Assembly (NCBI GenBank): GCA_030762175.1 | Contig: CM060831.1 | Span: 69,603,001 to 69,667,000 of the forward strand | Direction: 5' to 3' | Length of the DNA stretch: 64,000 bases | Origin: Metallyticus violacea | Taxonomy: Eukaryota; Arthropoda; Insecta; Mantodea; Metallyticidae | Shown: piece by piece, positions 35,550-46,789 of the stretch | Layout: every line of letters begins with the position of its first letter | Numbering within the stretch: position 1 is the first letter of the stretch | Notes under the pieces: model-generated | What the model was told of the DNA's origin: nothing | What the model saw: the letters and a program-made list of their open reading frames with translations, nothing else | The model's database searches: none | Made by a program: the position numbers and the translations under genes

Positions 35550-35590
35550 CAAGGCATGTTCTAAAAGTTCTCTGCCTGACCAAGAAAAAA

Positions 35591-35634
<44 letters not shown>

Positions 35635-36481
35635 CAAATTTCAAATTTCACCTTGTATACATTTAGTCCAAGGAGTTTCCAACATTTTAATATCCTCAGT
35701 AAAATAAGATTTCTCCAACTGTGAAAAATAAGTGTCTGTCTCAGCTTCAGTTTCATCATTTGATGTGAATCTTCTCCACTCAGCCATTTCTTCATATTTG
35801 GGAACAAAAAGTATCTCTGGGAGTCAAATCCGGTGAATCTGGCAGATGGAAGCGAAGGTCATCAGTTTTGCAACAACAATCCCAGACGCATCACACCATG
35901 GGAATCTCAGAAAACTGTAACCATGATTTTTCCTGCAGATGGAACTATTTTACTTTCTTTGGTGCACTTTCACCTGTTGGCAGCCACGGTTTGAACTGTT
36001 GCTTCATCTCTGGCATGTCATGATAGATCCATATTTCATCTATTGTTATGAAACTTCAGAGAAACTAACTGGAATTTGCATAAACACTCTAGCAAAATGT
36101 TCATTCAAATGCATTTTTGGTCCATTGTTAACAAACTTGGCACCCATCTAGCAGAAAGCCTTCTCATTAATGTAAAATGTAGTGGACATGGCCTATTAAG
36201 ATCTTTACAATGTCAGCAAACTTGCTTATCTTCAATTGGTGATCATTGAGTATGGCATTGTGAATTTTTGTCACAATCTCATCGGTCATAGCAGTTTTAG
36301 GATGACCTGAGTATTCATTTGAATGGTTGTATGACCACTATTAAATTCAGCAGTCCACTTTTTAATAATTGAAAATGAAAGGGAAGAATACTTTATGGAA
36401 ACTCTTTTTGCATTTTTAACAACTATCATTGTAATTCATGACATCTCTAAGCCATGCCGAGAACTTTTAGGACACCCATCA
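35550..36481 (-). mobile_element. Mariner, internally deleted, with TIRs and TA
   Basis: TIRs: CAAGGCATGTTCTAAAAGTT at 35550 and, on the minus strand from 36481, TGATGGGTGTCCTAAAAGTT, each next to TA (35548-49, 36482-83). The minus strand carries N-terminal and middle transposase pieces including a FLTIDEIWIYHDMPEMK-like block; the part after the middle block is mostly gone. It is about 930 bp against 1273 bp for the sister copy at 45517. A 35-base poly-T lies just inside the left TIR. Confidence 0.85.
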
Positions 36482-36869
36482 TATGTAAGGTGTAAATTAA
36501 ATACATTACACCTGACAGGGATACAGCTTATTCATAAAAAAGTATATCTGCCACATATACTGCAATAAAGCAACATAAAACATGTATTCAAAAATCAATC
36601 CTACGAATAACAGTGCACAGAACTGTCTTGTCCATAATGTACAGTAGGCCTTGTGAATTGACAGAATGGTTCTTTCCAAAACAGGAGATTATTTCCTTAA
36701 GTTTAGAAGAATTAAATTAAAATGTTATTAAATAAAATACAAATTAATTATTATAAAATTAATTACCAACATTTTATGAAAATGACAAAATAATTTATTG
36801 TTTTAATTATTGGCAGTATCCAAATAAAAGATAACTGCATGCTTTAGAGTTAATTAACTAACTATTAGT

Positions 36870-36965
36870 TATCCTACATTAATGTGTTCAAGTTTTAACA
36901 CTAACTCCGCTTACTTTTTAAAACTTAGGACTAGTGTTAGAACTTGAACACATTAATGTAGGATA
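36870..36965. repeat. Short foldback repeat
   Basis: 34-bp arms (36870-36903, 36932-36965; core CCTACATTAATGTGTTCAAG) with one mismatch around a 28-base loop. The following GATATATTACCACTTCATTG resembles the PLE-end flank at 45421 and 42470 (inverted), so it may be a deleted PLE terminus. Confidence 0.8.
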
Positions 36966-37771
36966 TATTACCACTTCATTGCCTACAGCATTATAAATAC
37001 AATTTTACTTAACTATAAGTTGTTCATGGAACCATCGTGCAGATGTTGAATCAAGTAAGGCATGGCTGGGTCCTGGTTAAATCTTTACTGGTTTACATGA
37101 TGTCTTTGATTAAACACTAATACAACTGAATCGTGAATAGTTGATTGTGACTGTTTGTTGCCATTACCTGTGATTATATCACTAATGAAATGCTTTCATA
37201 GGGTATGTAATTTTGCAATTGAAATATAAAATATAAGCAGCTTCAAAAAATTGTGTAATAAGCAAGTTCAGAAAATGCTGAGTCTTGCAACTTTAAAATA
37301 GGTTATGCTTTCATAAATTAGTATAAAATCTTCTCTTAATCCTCAAAATTGTATTCATGAACTGCTGGTTTAATGAACATTGTGCCTATGGCTCTTCTGC
37401 TGAATCATAAAAACATTCTTTAAAATTGGTAGTTAATTGAAAGGGGAAATGCTAAAAGGGATTCTCTCATATATGCATAAAAATAGATGACATAATATTC
37501 CTCAATACATTTTTGGTTAATTGTTATGTTCAAATAACTTTCAGAGTGATATTTTCTTTAGTGCATCTACTGATTTTTAGTTCAGTAATAAAGAAATAGA
37601 GCTATTCTTATTCAGAAATTCATTTGAAAAATTTTGTACAGCACTTAGTGTGAGCATGTTATCATAGCTATGAAAATTAGTGCTTTCTGATCAAAAGCAA
37701 ATCAGTTGTATTTAATAAGGCATTTATCAGAGACATCACTTTGACTGTTATTTTTTTGTGTTCCATCACAG
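36966..37771. other. Intron 3, 3' end; nothing recognised
   Basis: Ends with TTTTTTTGTGTTCCATCACAG at 37751-37771, a good polypyrimidine tract and acceptor. Confidence 0.5.
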
Positions 37772-38068
37772 AAACTAGAGATGAAAGAAGTGGAGCTTGT
37801 AGGTCTAAGAGCAAATATGGAGGGTCGGTTAGAAGAGGAAGTGGCACTTCGAAAGAGAGCAACAGATGTGCTGGAAACACAGCTGACTGAGTTGAGGACC
37901 CAACTGGACCAGGCCGAAGTGGAAAAGCAGAAAGTTCTCAAGGAATTGTCAGATCGTCTCACTCATAATTACAAGACAGAACTGGAAGGACTTCGTTCAC
38001 GTTTTCGTCTTATGACCACAGCTTCGATGGAACGTAGCCCTAGCGACAGTAGTCTTGAGAAGATAGAG
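37772..38068 (+). CDS. RB1CC1: RB1CC1/FIP200 exon (coiled coil, conserved Ser motif)
   Basis: 99 codons, phase 0 at both ends, donor GAG|GTTAGC. It begins KLEMKEVELVGLRANMEG, continues as charged coiled coil (EEEVALRKRATDVLETQLTE) and ends with a Ser-rich motif RSPSDSSLEKIE. From memory, that motif in the sequence FRLMTTASMERSPSDSS is well kept in animal FIP200 proteins and is the strongest family signature outside the Claw. No signs of decay. Opposite-strand frames here are shadows. Confidence 0.95.
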
Positions 38069-38689
38069 GTTAGCAGAAAATTCCTACTTTATTTGTTTTC
38101 AGATTTTGATACTCCCATTACAGATATGAAATCAAAAGTTTGAATTACAAAATATATGAAATGGAATTAGAATTATAAATTCTCAGAATATGTTGTTTAA
38201 GATTAGTAACAGAATGGCAGGTAAGTGTTTGAATTGTAGTGCAGCTCTATAATTATAACGGCAAACAAATAGAACAAACATTGCCAGTATTACATGGTAA
38301 CAAATGAGTAACTAAATTTGTTATGTAGAATGAAGATATGAGTAAATATTTAACTAGAATAGAGTGCAGCTAATTTATAGGAACTGGTGAAGTTCGCTCA
38401 GAGATGGGTTTACCATTGTAGGAGTTGAGAAGTATATCTTGCATAGCCATTTTTAAAATGTTACTAATTTAAATCACTGTGCCATTCTGTCATCCTCACT
38501 ATCACTTCAGTAACATTTTCTGCAATAAGTTTCCAAATTTCATTCCACTTTGCAGCAAACACTGCATTTAAGTGAATGTAAGGGGCACCACTAATTTGAA
38601 ACTTAAAATCATAAAAAATGATTTTGGCATATTGTTGTATGGTATCTTAGAGTTAAGCCTGTCTGCTTCATAAAACAATCAAAACATAG
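38069..38689. other. Intron 4, 5' end; unassigned
   Basis: The minus strand of 38460-38610 gives a short frame (SGAPYIHLNAVFAAKWNEIW) that may belong to the transposase relic that follows. Not assigned. Confidence 0.3.
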
Positions 38690-38960
38690 AATTAATAATC
38701 ATACTATTGTTACATCTTGGAGCAATAACTCACCCACTCATGCTGTTGCCAAAAGAGTTGACATAGGTCAAAGAAGAAAAAGCTATTTCTTAAGGTGTTA
38801 CTAGTTACAGGCTTCCCATTCTTCCTCCTTTCATGTACGAATTCCAATTTTTTTTCTTCAATGCCAGGATGTCTTCCTTTGCAAAGACCAGTGAATTTCC
38901 TCCTACTACTTAGTCGCAAATAATGCCAATTTCTGTTACCGCCACAAACCAATGTTGCTC
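38690..38960 (-). mobile_element. pogo/CENP-B-type HTH transposase relic
   Basis: The minus-strand frame 38710-38952 contains GRHPGIEEKKLEFVHERRKN followed by GKPVTSNTLR. This is the pattern of the second (CENP-B-like) helix-turn-helix of pogo/Tigger transposases. No DDE domain is recognisable nearby. Confidence 0.5.
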
Positions 38961-40055
38961 TCAGCTACATTGAACTTTCTTCCTGCCTTTCTATTACATT
39001 TTTTTAGCATAAAGCATTACTTAACATTTGAAAGTAACATCATAAGATGTTCTTTCCTGTTTGCCCTCCATTTCATGTCTACCTGTTATTTAAACACTCT
39101 ATGCAATAATAGATCAACAATAAATATAATGAAGTTGAGAATTGCAGCAATACACTATGACACAATTAATGATAAATTTGAATGAAGTTACCTGTGAACT
39201 TGCATTCGAATCTAATGCGCACCACCTTGTGGTACTTGTTTAACACTGGAAAATGTTGGGATATTCCACCTGGAATCATTTAAATAATGAAATACAATAC
39301 AAAAATTTGTAAAACATCTAATGACAAAATAGCTATAAATTTCCTCAGACCGTAAAAGTCTTGACCCTCTTTCATGGTGCATTTTTCAGCAATGATTCTT
39401 GCATTGTCGCATAAATTGTAGTAAAGTTGGTATCTCTTTCATGCTGTGAGAACCTGTCCATAGATGTCGGTACTTTTTGTACTATGTGGCTGCTGTTTTT
39501 CCCACTTAGTTCACAGCTTTGATATAAGCATATTATGAATCATTCTACAGTGGTATTTATTTAAAGGAGCAGTAGTAATTATTCAGAGATTATACATTTG
39601 CCTTCATTATGCACACATTACTATCATCACCTACCCGTCACTTTATACAGTTAGTGGGACAATGCCTTCCATCCATCTGAAACCTCCATCACCTAATTCC
39701 TCCCACAGACTATTTCCGTCATTAACATTATCATTTATATATTTATATGATCAGAGAGCTGACTTTAAAGTGGTAAAAATTTATATATATTTATATTTTT
39801 ATGTAATAAAAAACACCAACATATTTATCAACCTTTTGGAAATATATAGTTTTTAAGCAATAAAGGTTTCAAACATAATTTATGTACTAAAACAAATAAA
39901 AACATTTTGCTAAAGATTGGAAATATTTTCTTATATTCATCATAAATGGCCTGGCCTTCATGCAATAAAAATATTTATTTACACAAGAATCTGCTCCTTA
40001 ATGATAAATTTAAAATGGGAGTAAATTTATATTATTCGTCAATTAAAATTAAATA
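38961..40055. other. Intron 4, no recognisable element
   Basis: Nothing assigned. Confidence 0.35.
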
Positions 40056-40830
40056 TCAGAATTTCAATGAACAGCAAAAGTCATCTCCAAATCATGCATA
40101 AAGAATTCGTGCTGATTGTCTCTGAGCAATGTCTTATACTGTGAAAATGATCTTTCAGCATCACAAGATGTCAGATTTGCATATTTAAAAGAGAGAAATG
40201 TTACTGATACTAATGCATGCAATTTCACCTGGTATCCTCCAGAACTGGAGCAACTTTACTTCCCCCCCCCCCCACCTATAGCTATAGTTTTTCCCTGAAC
40301 AAATTTTCAAATTTGTGTTTAAGAACTTATGACCTTGGCAATAATGGCTTGCACTTCTTTACTGCATTAAATAACAGATTCTTAGATGCTTCCAGTGTGT
40401 TGCACAAAAAACTCTTAGATTTGCAGTATGATTGGTTAAATAATTTTTTAAATAATCATCCTTCAAATCTTGTAGTATTTCATTAGATAATGCATAATTT
40501 TTTGTTTAATTCAAATATAATGAATGCAAAACTTTAAAAATTCTTCTCAAAGTACAGAACAGCATTTAGCCATGTACCCAAACATGTAACTACAGGCAAA
40601 AGTGGAAAAAAGAAGATAGAGTTTTTGTATTTGAAGAAATCAATTCTAAATGGAGATTTAAGAATGACTTTTTCCCATTTTACCAACCTATCCAAGCACA
40701 TGTTGCATCTACAAAATACTTCTACCATTATTCTTGTTTACGATTGCTTTGTATTAATTAGGCTGTTCTCTGTGAAGCTGTTGTCCACACATTCCCTAAC
40801 AGATACAGTGTGATAACTTCGTCTACAAAA
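40056..40830 (-). mobile_element. hAT-family transposase C-terminal relic
   Basis: Minus strand: EKVILKSPFRIDFFKYK, PLLPVVTCLGTWLNAVLYFE (the usual PVVTRWGTWL..A.YY), then about 300 bases on the dimerisation signature FKYANLTSCDAERSFSQYKT followed by LLRDNQHEFF. This order is that of hAT transposases domesticated or dispersed in many animals. Stops and a poly-C tract (40262-40272) show decay. Confidence 0.75.
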
Positions 40831-41413
40831 TAATCTAGCAAAAATGAACTTTAATTTTTTGTCAACAGAATCCATTTACAGCATGCACAATTACACATGT
40901 TTCATTACAAGCATTTTACAAAGAGTTCCATAACAAAATTATCCAAAATAGCTTTATATTTCTTTTTTTTAACTTCCCTAATATGACTCCTGTGATTCTC
41001 CCCATTTTTTCCTTGGGAAATTTAAAAAGACTGAGTGTATGGAACACATCCTTTCATTTATCATGAGGTATGTCTAATTCTTAAAGGGAACTACAAAAAA
41101 TGATGCTGAATTTTATCAACTGGTGCCAGATATGCTAATAAAATTAAAAACAACAACTTTAGCAGTTATTGCTAGTTGAAATCTAAACACATCTTAAGGT
41201 ACCCTAATAATTTATAATTTGTTTTGAATCCTGTTAATGCATATAATGCTTTCATTCCTGACAGGCACTGATACTTTGACATGCTACATATCTACTTGCA
41301 ATGGTGCAATATTGTGTAATGGTGGAATGATGTGTGAATCACCCATTTAAAGTATAGTGATTGCAATATTTACTCGAGGATATTGAACTGGAAACCATGG
41401 CTATTCACTGTTT
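40831..41413. other. Intron 4, probably more hAT relic then unassigned
   Basis: The minus strand of 40830-41000 may hold the preceding part of the hAT transposase, with no clear motif. Confidence 0.3.
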
Positions 41414-42053
41414 TTAATAGTGTTTAATACTGCTGAGATATTACAGACAGTGGACACATGATATATTAAATGAGATGAAATGATAAATTGGTGTGTTTTA
41501 ATGTGTTGACATGATTTTAAGTAGTTTTACTTTTAATCTACCTAAGGTTTTAAAGATTTCTTTTTTTAAGAAAGGAGATATTCCATATCTAATTTTAGGG
41601 TACCTTCCCAGCATTTGCCATTTATGAGGACTGAGGAAATCCTGGAAAAAACCTAAGTCAGGAAGGACATTCCCAGGGGGTAAATGTCAGTCCTGGTGGT
41701 GTAGTTGTAGCCATACTTGCCTCCTAAACTCAAGATTGCATGTTCAATCCTGGCCAGTTTTGATGGATTTTTTTCTGGTGTAAAAATCCTAAGTATGGCT
41801 TCCTTCGGAAGGAAAGTAAAGCCATGGGTCCCATGACATAGATTTACAGCATGTAAAAGAATCTCAAGCCTGAAAGTAGAGGCCTCTGAGCAAAATTTAT
41901 TGACCCTTTCATTTCCTGAATGAATGGGATGCTGATGACCTGAGATGTTAAAAAGTATCCATAAATAAACCAAATCAGCAACTGGCTGGAATGCAACCCC
42001 AGACCTCCCTTTCATGAGTATAAGCCTTAGTGACCTCAGCCACCCATGATGAT
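41414..42053 (-). mobile_element. SINE family 2 split by a family 1 SINE, with TSD
   Basis: Family 2 body at 41414-41688 and head at about 41975-42053 (B box AACCCC region, A box inverse CCTTAGTGACCTCAGCCACC). They flank a family 1 SINE in the opposite orientation. Outer flanks GCTATTCACTGTTT (41400-41413) and GCTATTCATTGTTT (42054-42067) are a 14-bp target duplication with one difference. The order of insertion is therefore family 2 first, then family 1. Confidence 0.88.
41690..41970 (+). mobile_element. tRNA-derived SINE, family 1, nested
   Basis: Plus orientation: head TCCTGGTGGTGTAGTTGTAG (A box) and GTTCAATCCTGG (B box) at about 41693-41757, body to 41940, and an AAATAAAC-like tail. This is the only plus-oriented family 1 copy in the window. 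The minus frame through it is an artefact. Confidence 0.88.
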
Positions 42054-42182
42054 GCTATTCATTGTTTCTATATTAAAAAGTAAAGTAAACTTAAATGTAA
42101 TTATAACTGGTCTTATAAGGCAGTTATTTTTTACCTCATATAAGCAGTGTTTTATATTTTTATGTTTTTTTGTGTTTCTTAG

Positions 42183-42362
42183 AGGCCAGATGTGATTGAA
42201 CTGGTGAACCATGAAGCAATAGTAGCACAGGTTCGCGAGGATCTTAGGTTAGAAAAAGAAACTGCAGTAAAAGCTGCCCTAGATGAAGAGCGTAATCGTT
42301 GGGAAACTCGACTTGAGTCAGAGTTACGTCAAGCAAGATCACGCTGTGAAGCGGAGAAGCAG
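42183..42362 (+). CDS. RB1CC1: RB1CC1/FIP200 exon (coiled coil)
   Basis: 60 codons, phase 0 at both ends, acceptor GTGTTTCTTAG and donor CAG|GTTAAC. It starts RPDVIELVNHEAIV, directly after SSLEKIE of the previous exon, and ends RQARSRCEAEKQ. Highly charged helix. The join EKIE-RPDVIEL is, from memory, also the family arrangement in vertebrates, supporting the splice choice. Confidence 0.95.
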
Positions 42363-42487
42363 GTTAACATTTCATTTGCTTTCGGCAAGATAATAATTTT
42401 CAGTGAATGTTGTAAAACTAGTAGCAAGCTCCATATTTAACTATTGTACTTATGAAGCTGTTGACAATGGAGTGGTAATATATTCTA

Positions 42488-43136
42488 AACTTAGGTATTC
42501 ATTTTTTACACTAAACTGCACTTACTTATATAAAAGTAAGACATGTTTCGGGAGAATCTCTCCCATCTTCAGTTGGTCACTGAACCACCATTACTCGAAA
42601 TGATGGCTAGACAATGGTTGTTCCTATGGTGGCCTCTGTTGGTTGATGTAGGAAGTTGCTGAGTTCATCCATAGGAGGAAACTCAAAATTCATTAGGTTT
42701 TCTCTATTTTTTAATATGAATTTTTTTTCCCAAGTGGATAACTTGAATGGGTTGTGAAGATATTTCAGCAGTTTAATTCCTGGTTTTATTTCATGATTTT
42801 TGGTAGCAGTAGCAGCTCACTTTTGGACCAAAAATCATGAAATGAAATCCGGAATTAAACTACTGAAACATCTTCACAAACCATTGGAGTTTTCCACTTG
42901 GGAAAAAAATTTCATATTAAAAAATAGAGAAAACCTAATGAATTTCAAGTTTCCTCCTATGGATGAACTCAGCAACTTCCTACTTCAACCAACAGAAGCC
43001 ACCACAGGAACATTGGTTGTCTAGCCATTGTTTCAAGCAACAGTGGTTCAGTGAGCAACTGAAGAAGATGGGAGAGATTCTCCTGAATGCATCTTACTTT
43101 TATGTAAGTAAGTGCAAAAAATGAATATCTAAGTTT
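42488..43136. mobile_element. Long inverted repeat made of two opposed PLE 3' ends (fills intron 5)
   Basis: Arms 42488-42804 and 42827-43136 are about 315 bp each around a 22-base loop. Each arm contains a PLE C-terminal coding tail (clearest on the right, 42806-43021: HFWTKNHEMKSGIKLLKHLH, then STWEKNFILKNRENLMNF) and a hammerhead motif (minus 42540-42572 intact; plus 43058-43095 altered). It starts 126 bases after exon 42183-42362 and makes up most of an intron of 1.14 kb, so the pre-mRNA should form a very long hairpin between two coding exons. Confidence 0.92.
42540..42572 (-). ncRNA. Hammerhead-ribozyme-like core, intact
   Basis: Minus strand: CTGAAGA, one base, perfect 6-bp stem GGGAGA/TCTCCC, GAAAC, AT, GTC. 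Every conserved core base is present. It is followed by TTACTTTTATATAAGTAAG, itself a small hairpin. It is antisense to RB1CC1, so it would not cut the host transcript. Confidence 0.55.
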
Positions 43137-43503
43137 AAGCTTCATATTATTTGTCTCAGTTCCCATAGTCAAGAACTAAAATGACTGAAGGAGTTTGTAT
43201 CTGAAATGTCTGTTCCTTAACTGGACTAATTTTTATCTCAACACTAACAAAGCATGTATGAATTTTCCAAAGTTGAGATCATCTGAAAAGTTTTTATTAA
43301 GTTGAATGCTATTAAAGAGAGAAAAATCCATAAAAATGTAGTTTATTGATGTCATTAATTGTCATGTCATTAATTGTCCATCATACAAGAATGATAGCTC
43401 TGATGGTTGCTAACCCATGCACTGAGTAGATAATAGAAAAAATTTAGTAGCACTGTATTATCTTATTTGGTTTAACATATGTACCCTAATGTTTGATTTT
43501 CAG
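43137..43503. other. Intron 5, 3' end
   Basis: No element seen. Ends at acceptor TTTGATTTTCAG. Confidence 0.6.
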
Positions 43504-43664
43504 GTGTGGTTTAATGAAGCAATGAGACGTTTGGTAGGTGAGAAAGAACGGCAATTAGAAGTATTAAGAGCAAGAGAAGCCACACTTATGGATGAATGTC
43601 AACGCCACCGTGATACCATCCGTCAGCTCACAGATACTGTTGGGACCCCTAGCAGCACTTCTGG
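43504..43664 (+). CDS. RB1CC1: RB1CC1/FIP200 exon (end of coiled coil)
   Basis: 53 codons plus 2 nt. It starts VWFNEAMRRLVGEKERQLEV and ends with TVGTPSSTS, the exit from the coiled coil into a Ser/Gly linker. Donor is CTGG|GTACAT; the GG left over joins G at 47706 as Gly. If the donor were skipped, the frame would stop five codons later (43676-43678), so intron retention would give a protein lacking the Claw. Confidence 0.93.
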
Positions 43665-44379
43665 GTACATTGATTAGTAAATGTAGCAACTTGTGTGTCA
43701 TGTTCTAAATATCAAGTTATGCAAAAGTTGTTTTCATTGAAAATGAGGAAGCTTTTTAAAGCTTTTCAGTCTCAGATATTTCAGTGTGTAAAGACTCATT
43801 TGGAAAACCAATCTTACTTAGAATATGTCTCACAGGTATTTTTACTGTTACCAGATGATATCAAAATGTGCATTTTTAGGAATATGAGCATTTAACTATT
43901 GCAGAATAAGCAATTGAACATATTGTACTAGATTTTACATTTCATTTGAATCTTTTGGATCATTCTTCATGTTTAGTTGCCTATCTATTTTCATCCATGA
44001 AGGCAGTATTTCAGAAAACTACTTAAGAGAATCCCAAGTCATACACTTTTTTGTTTCCTTTCTTTTATATTTTTTCCTTAAAGTTTTCGTTTAATATGCA
44101 GAACACAAACCATGAAATCAATAAGACATACTACATTTGAATAGTTATTTCCAAGAGAATTTGCACATGTTATATTGTTGCTTATAGAGGTACATTTATA
44201 CATTTATCTGATTAAATACTCTTAATTGGCTACTCTACTACAGTTATAGATAAATTAATCAGTGCAATTAAGTTATCGAATCCTTAGCATTGATGTTTAT
44301 AGTATTCATCAATTAAATAAAATTGATTTCATCATAAAAACTTAAATATATCTATTTTATAATCTCTTTAACCACTCTT
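43665..44379. other. Intron 6, 5' part; nothing recognised
   Basis: AT-rich, unassigned. Confidence 0.45.
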
Positions 44380-44405
44380 TATGGTTTCACTTAAATGAGA
44401 TTTAA

Positions 44406-44439
44406 GTATGTTTCATGGAACTATTATCCACATCATCAG
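44406..44439 (-). ncRNA. Hammerhead-like core
   Basis: Minus strand: CTGATGA, stem TGGA-loop-TTCCA, GAAAC, ATACTT. The catalytic boxes are exact but the cleavage triplet GTC has become TAC. Confidence 0.45.
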
Positions 44440-45336
44440 CGGTTAAACAACTGTTGTATCATTCATAGGAGCGGGGTAGGTAGGTATCCAAGTTGACTCA
44501 GGTGGTGTAGTGATAAACTTAAATAAAGTGCTGTCTGCTTCTGGGATGTCAAAATTCATAAGGTTATGCTCAGGTTTTTTTTTATATATATAAATTCTTC
44601 CTAAGTTCTTTTAGTGGTTGAACAGTTTTTAATAACTTGGTGCCTTTTTCTATTTCATGGTTTTCATTCCAAAATTGTGCTACCACAGCTGATTTATCTA
44701 TTTGTTTGTAATGGATGTTTCTCCAATGTTCCTTCTACCTAATGCCTATATTTCTCTGTCTTCCCTATGTAGATTTTTTCATAATTCTTACAATTAATAC
44801 GGTAAATACCAGATTTTTTTTCTATTTGAGTCTGGAATCTATTTTATTTAATTTCAGGTTTTGAGGTACTAAGACAATGTTGTACTGCTTGAAAATTTTT
44901 TGAAATTTCTTATTGGCTGATGGATGGTAAATGAACTTTTTAAATGTTTTTTCCCCTGATAAATCACTTAAAGCTGTTATTTGTTTAATTCTTTCTGGTT
45001 TCTGGAATCTTTTGATTTTTTGCTTAATCATCTGTTTGTTGAACCCATTGGATTTAGCTGCTTCTTTTATAGATATTCATTCTTGTATTCTTCTTTGCAC
45101 ATTGGTATATTTATTAGTCTGTATATCATGCTGTTGAGTGCTGCTTCCTTATGTGGTCTTGGATGAAACCATGGGCTTTGATATAGTTATCTGTATTTGT
45201 GTCCTTTATATAACTGCCAAATTCAAGTTTATTATTACATTTTATTATCTTCAGATCCAAAAATGGTAACATATCTCTCCCCTAAACTTAGGTATTCATT
45301 TTTTACACTAAACTCCATTTACTTACAAAAAATAAG

Positions 45337-45368
45337 ATGAGTTTCGGGAGAATCTCTCCCATCTTCAG
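45337..45368 (-). ncRNA. Hammerhead-like core
   Basis: Minus strand: CTGAAGA, perfect stem GGGAGA/TCTCCC, GAAAC, TCATC. Same subfamily as the 42540 and 63232 copies. The flank AAACTTAGGTATTCATTTTT (45285) is shared with 42487. Confidence 0.5.
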
Positions 45369-45516
45369 TTGCTCACTGAGCAGCCATTACTCGAAACCAT
45401 GAATGCACACCTAAGTTTAGGATATATTACCACTCCATTATCAATAGCTTTGTAAGCACAATATTTATCTCTCTTTCTGTTTTGACAGTGAACTTAGCAA
45501 GTTAATACATTGAGTA

Positions 45517-46789
45517 TGTGGGGTGTTCTAAAAGTTCTCTGTCTGAGTCAGAGAATGTCATGAAAATGGCCAAATTACTATGGTAGTTAAGTATCATCTT
45601 TAGATGGTGCGCTGTAAAGTTTCAGATGTGTAAATGTAGTCACTTATATATGATGATCATTTAAACAAACTAGTGTTCTACACAATGGATAAAGCTGAAA
45701 TACAGCTGTGATAAAGTACTTCATTTTGAAGGGTTTGACTCTATCAAAAATACAAAAAGAGTTAGATTCCACATTAAAGGATTCTTCCCCTTCATTTTTG
45801 AAATTTAAAGGTGGGCTGTTGAATTTAAGCATGGTTGTATATCCATTCAAGATGATGAGTGCCCAGGGCATTCCAAAACTGCTAGAACTGACGAGTTTGT
45901 GACAAAAATTCACAATACCATACTCATTGATCGCTGATTCAAGGTACACAAGTTGGCTGACATTGCAAGACCTCGACAGGCTGTGACCACTACGTTTTAC
46001 ACAAAGTTTTGAGTATGGGAAAGCTTTCCACTTTATGGGTGCTGCATTTGTTAACAATGGACAAAAATGGATTCGAATGAACATTTCACGAGTGTGTTTA
46101 GACTTGTTTAAATGCAGTTTCAGGAAGTTTCTCTGACATTTCTAACAGTAGATGAAACATGGATCCATCACTACATACCAGAGATGAAGGGGCACTCCAA
46201 ACAGTGGGTGGCAATGAGTGAAAGTGCACCAAAGAAAGCAAAACAGTTTCGTCTGCAGGAAAAGTCATGGCTATGTTTTTCTGGGATGGGATGTGGTGCC
46301 TGTAGACTACTTCCAGAAGGGCAGAACCATCAGAGGGGAGTATTATGCTTCACTGCTGGACCAACTGAAGGGTGCTGTGTTCAGGCTAAATATCTACTAA
46401 TTGCAAAAAGGAAAGTCCTGTTTCATCACAATAATACACCTTCAGACATGTCTGGGATTATTGATGCAAAACTGTATGACATTCCTTCCAAGTGCTTCCA
46501 CATCTGCCATATTTGCCAGATTTGGTTCCCAGCAATTACCTTGTATTCCCAAACATGAAGAAATGGCTGGATGGAAAAAGGTTCAAATCAAATGATGAGG
46601 TTGAGGCTGAGACAGACATTTATTTTTCACAGTTCGACAATCTTATTTTACTAAAGTTATTAAAAAGTTGAAAAGTCATTGGACTAAATATATTGATTTA
46701 CAAGGTGACTATATTGGAAAAAAAAAAAAAAAACTTTCTCTTATCGTGTGTTTTTACGGTCAGGCCAAGAACTTTTAGAATGCCCCTGA
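45517..46789 (+). mobile_element. Mariner, near full length, with TIRs and TA target
   Basis: 1273 bp, the usual mariner length. TIRs TGTGGGGTGTTCTAAAAGTT (45517) and, inverted from 46789, TCAGGGGCATTCTAAAAGTT; TA at 45515-16 and 46790-91. Transposase frames, with shifts: HTH region IKYFILKGLTLSKIQKELDS (45708 on), FLTVDETWIHHYIPEMKGHS (first catalytic Asp, about 46135-46190), a WDVVPVDYFQKGRTIRGEYY block and KVLFHHNNTPS, where the second Asp is Asn. The frameshifts and the Asp change make it inactive. The same family as the copy at 35550-36481. Confidence 0.9.

Larger units (their letters stand above)
44380..45440 (-). mobile_element. Penelope-like element relic
   Basis: Minus strand in order: RDMLPFLDLKIIKCNNKLEF (RT thumb) and IKDTNTDNYIKAHG, then VHLPSANKKFQKIFKQYN, a frameshifted GIY-YIG (YGRQRNIGIR, EHWRNIHYKQIDKSAVVAQF) and the tail WNENHEIEKGTKLLKTVQ. 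It is flanked by hammerhead-like motifs at both ends, at 44406-44439 (3') and 45337-45368 (5'), both on the minus strand. Confidence 0.78.

Noticed and set aside
45644..46084. 146-codon minus-strand frame
   Set aside because: Antisense to the mariner transposase remains; no independent domain.
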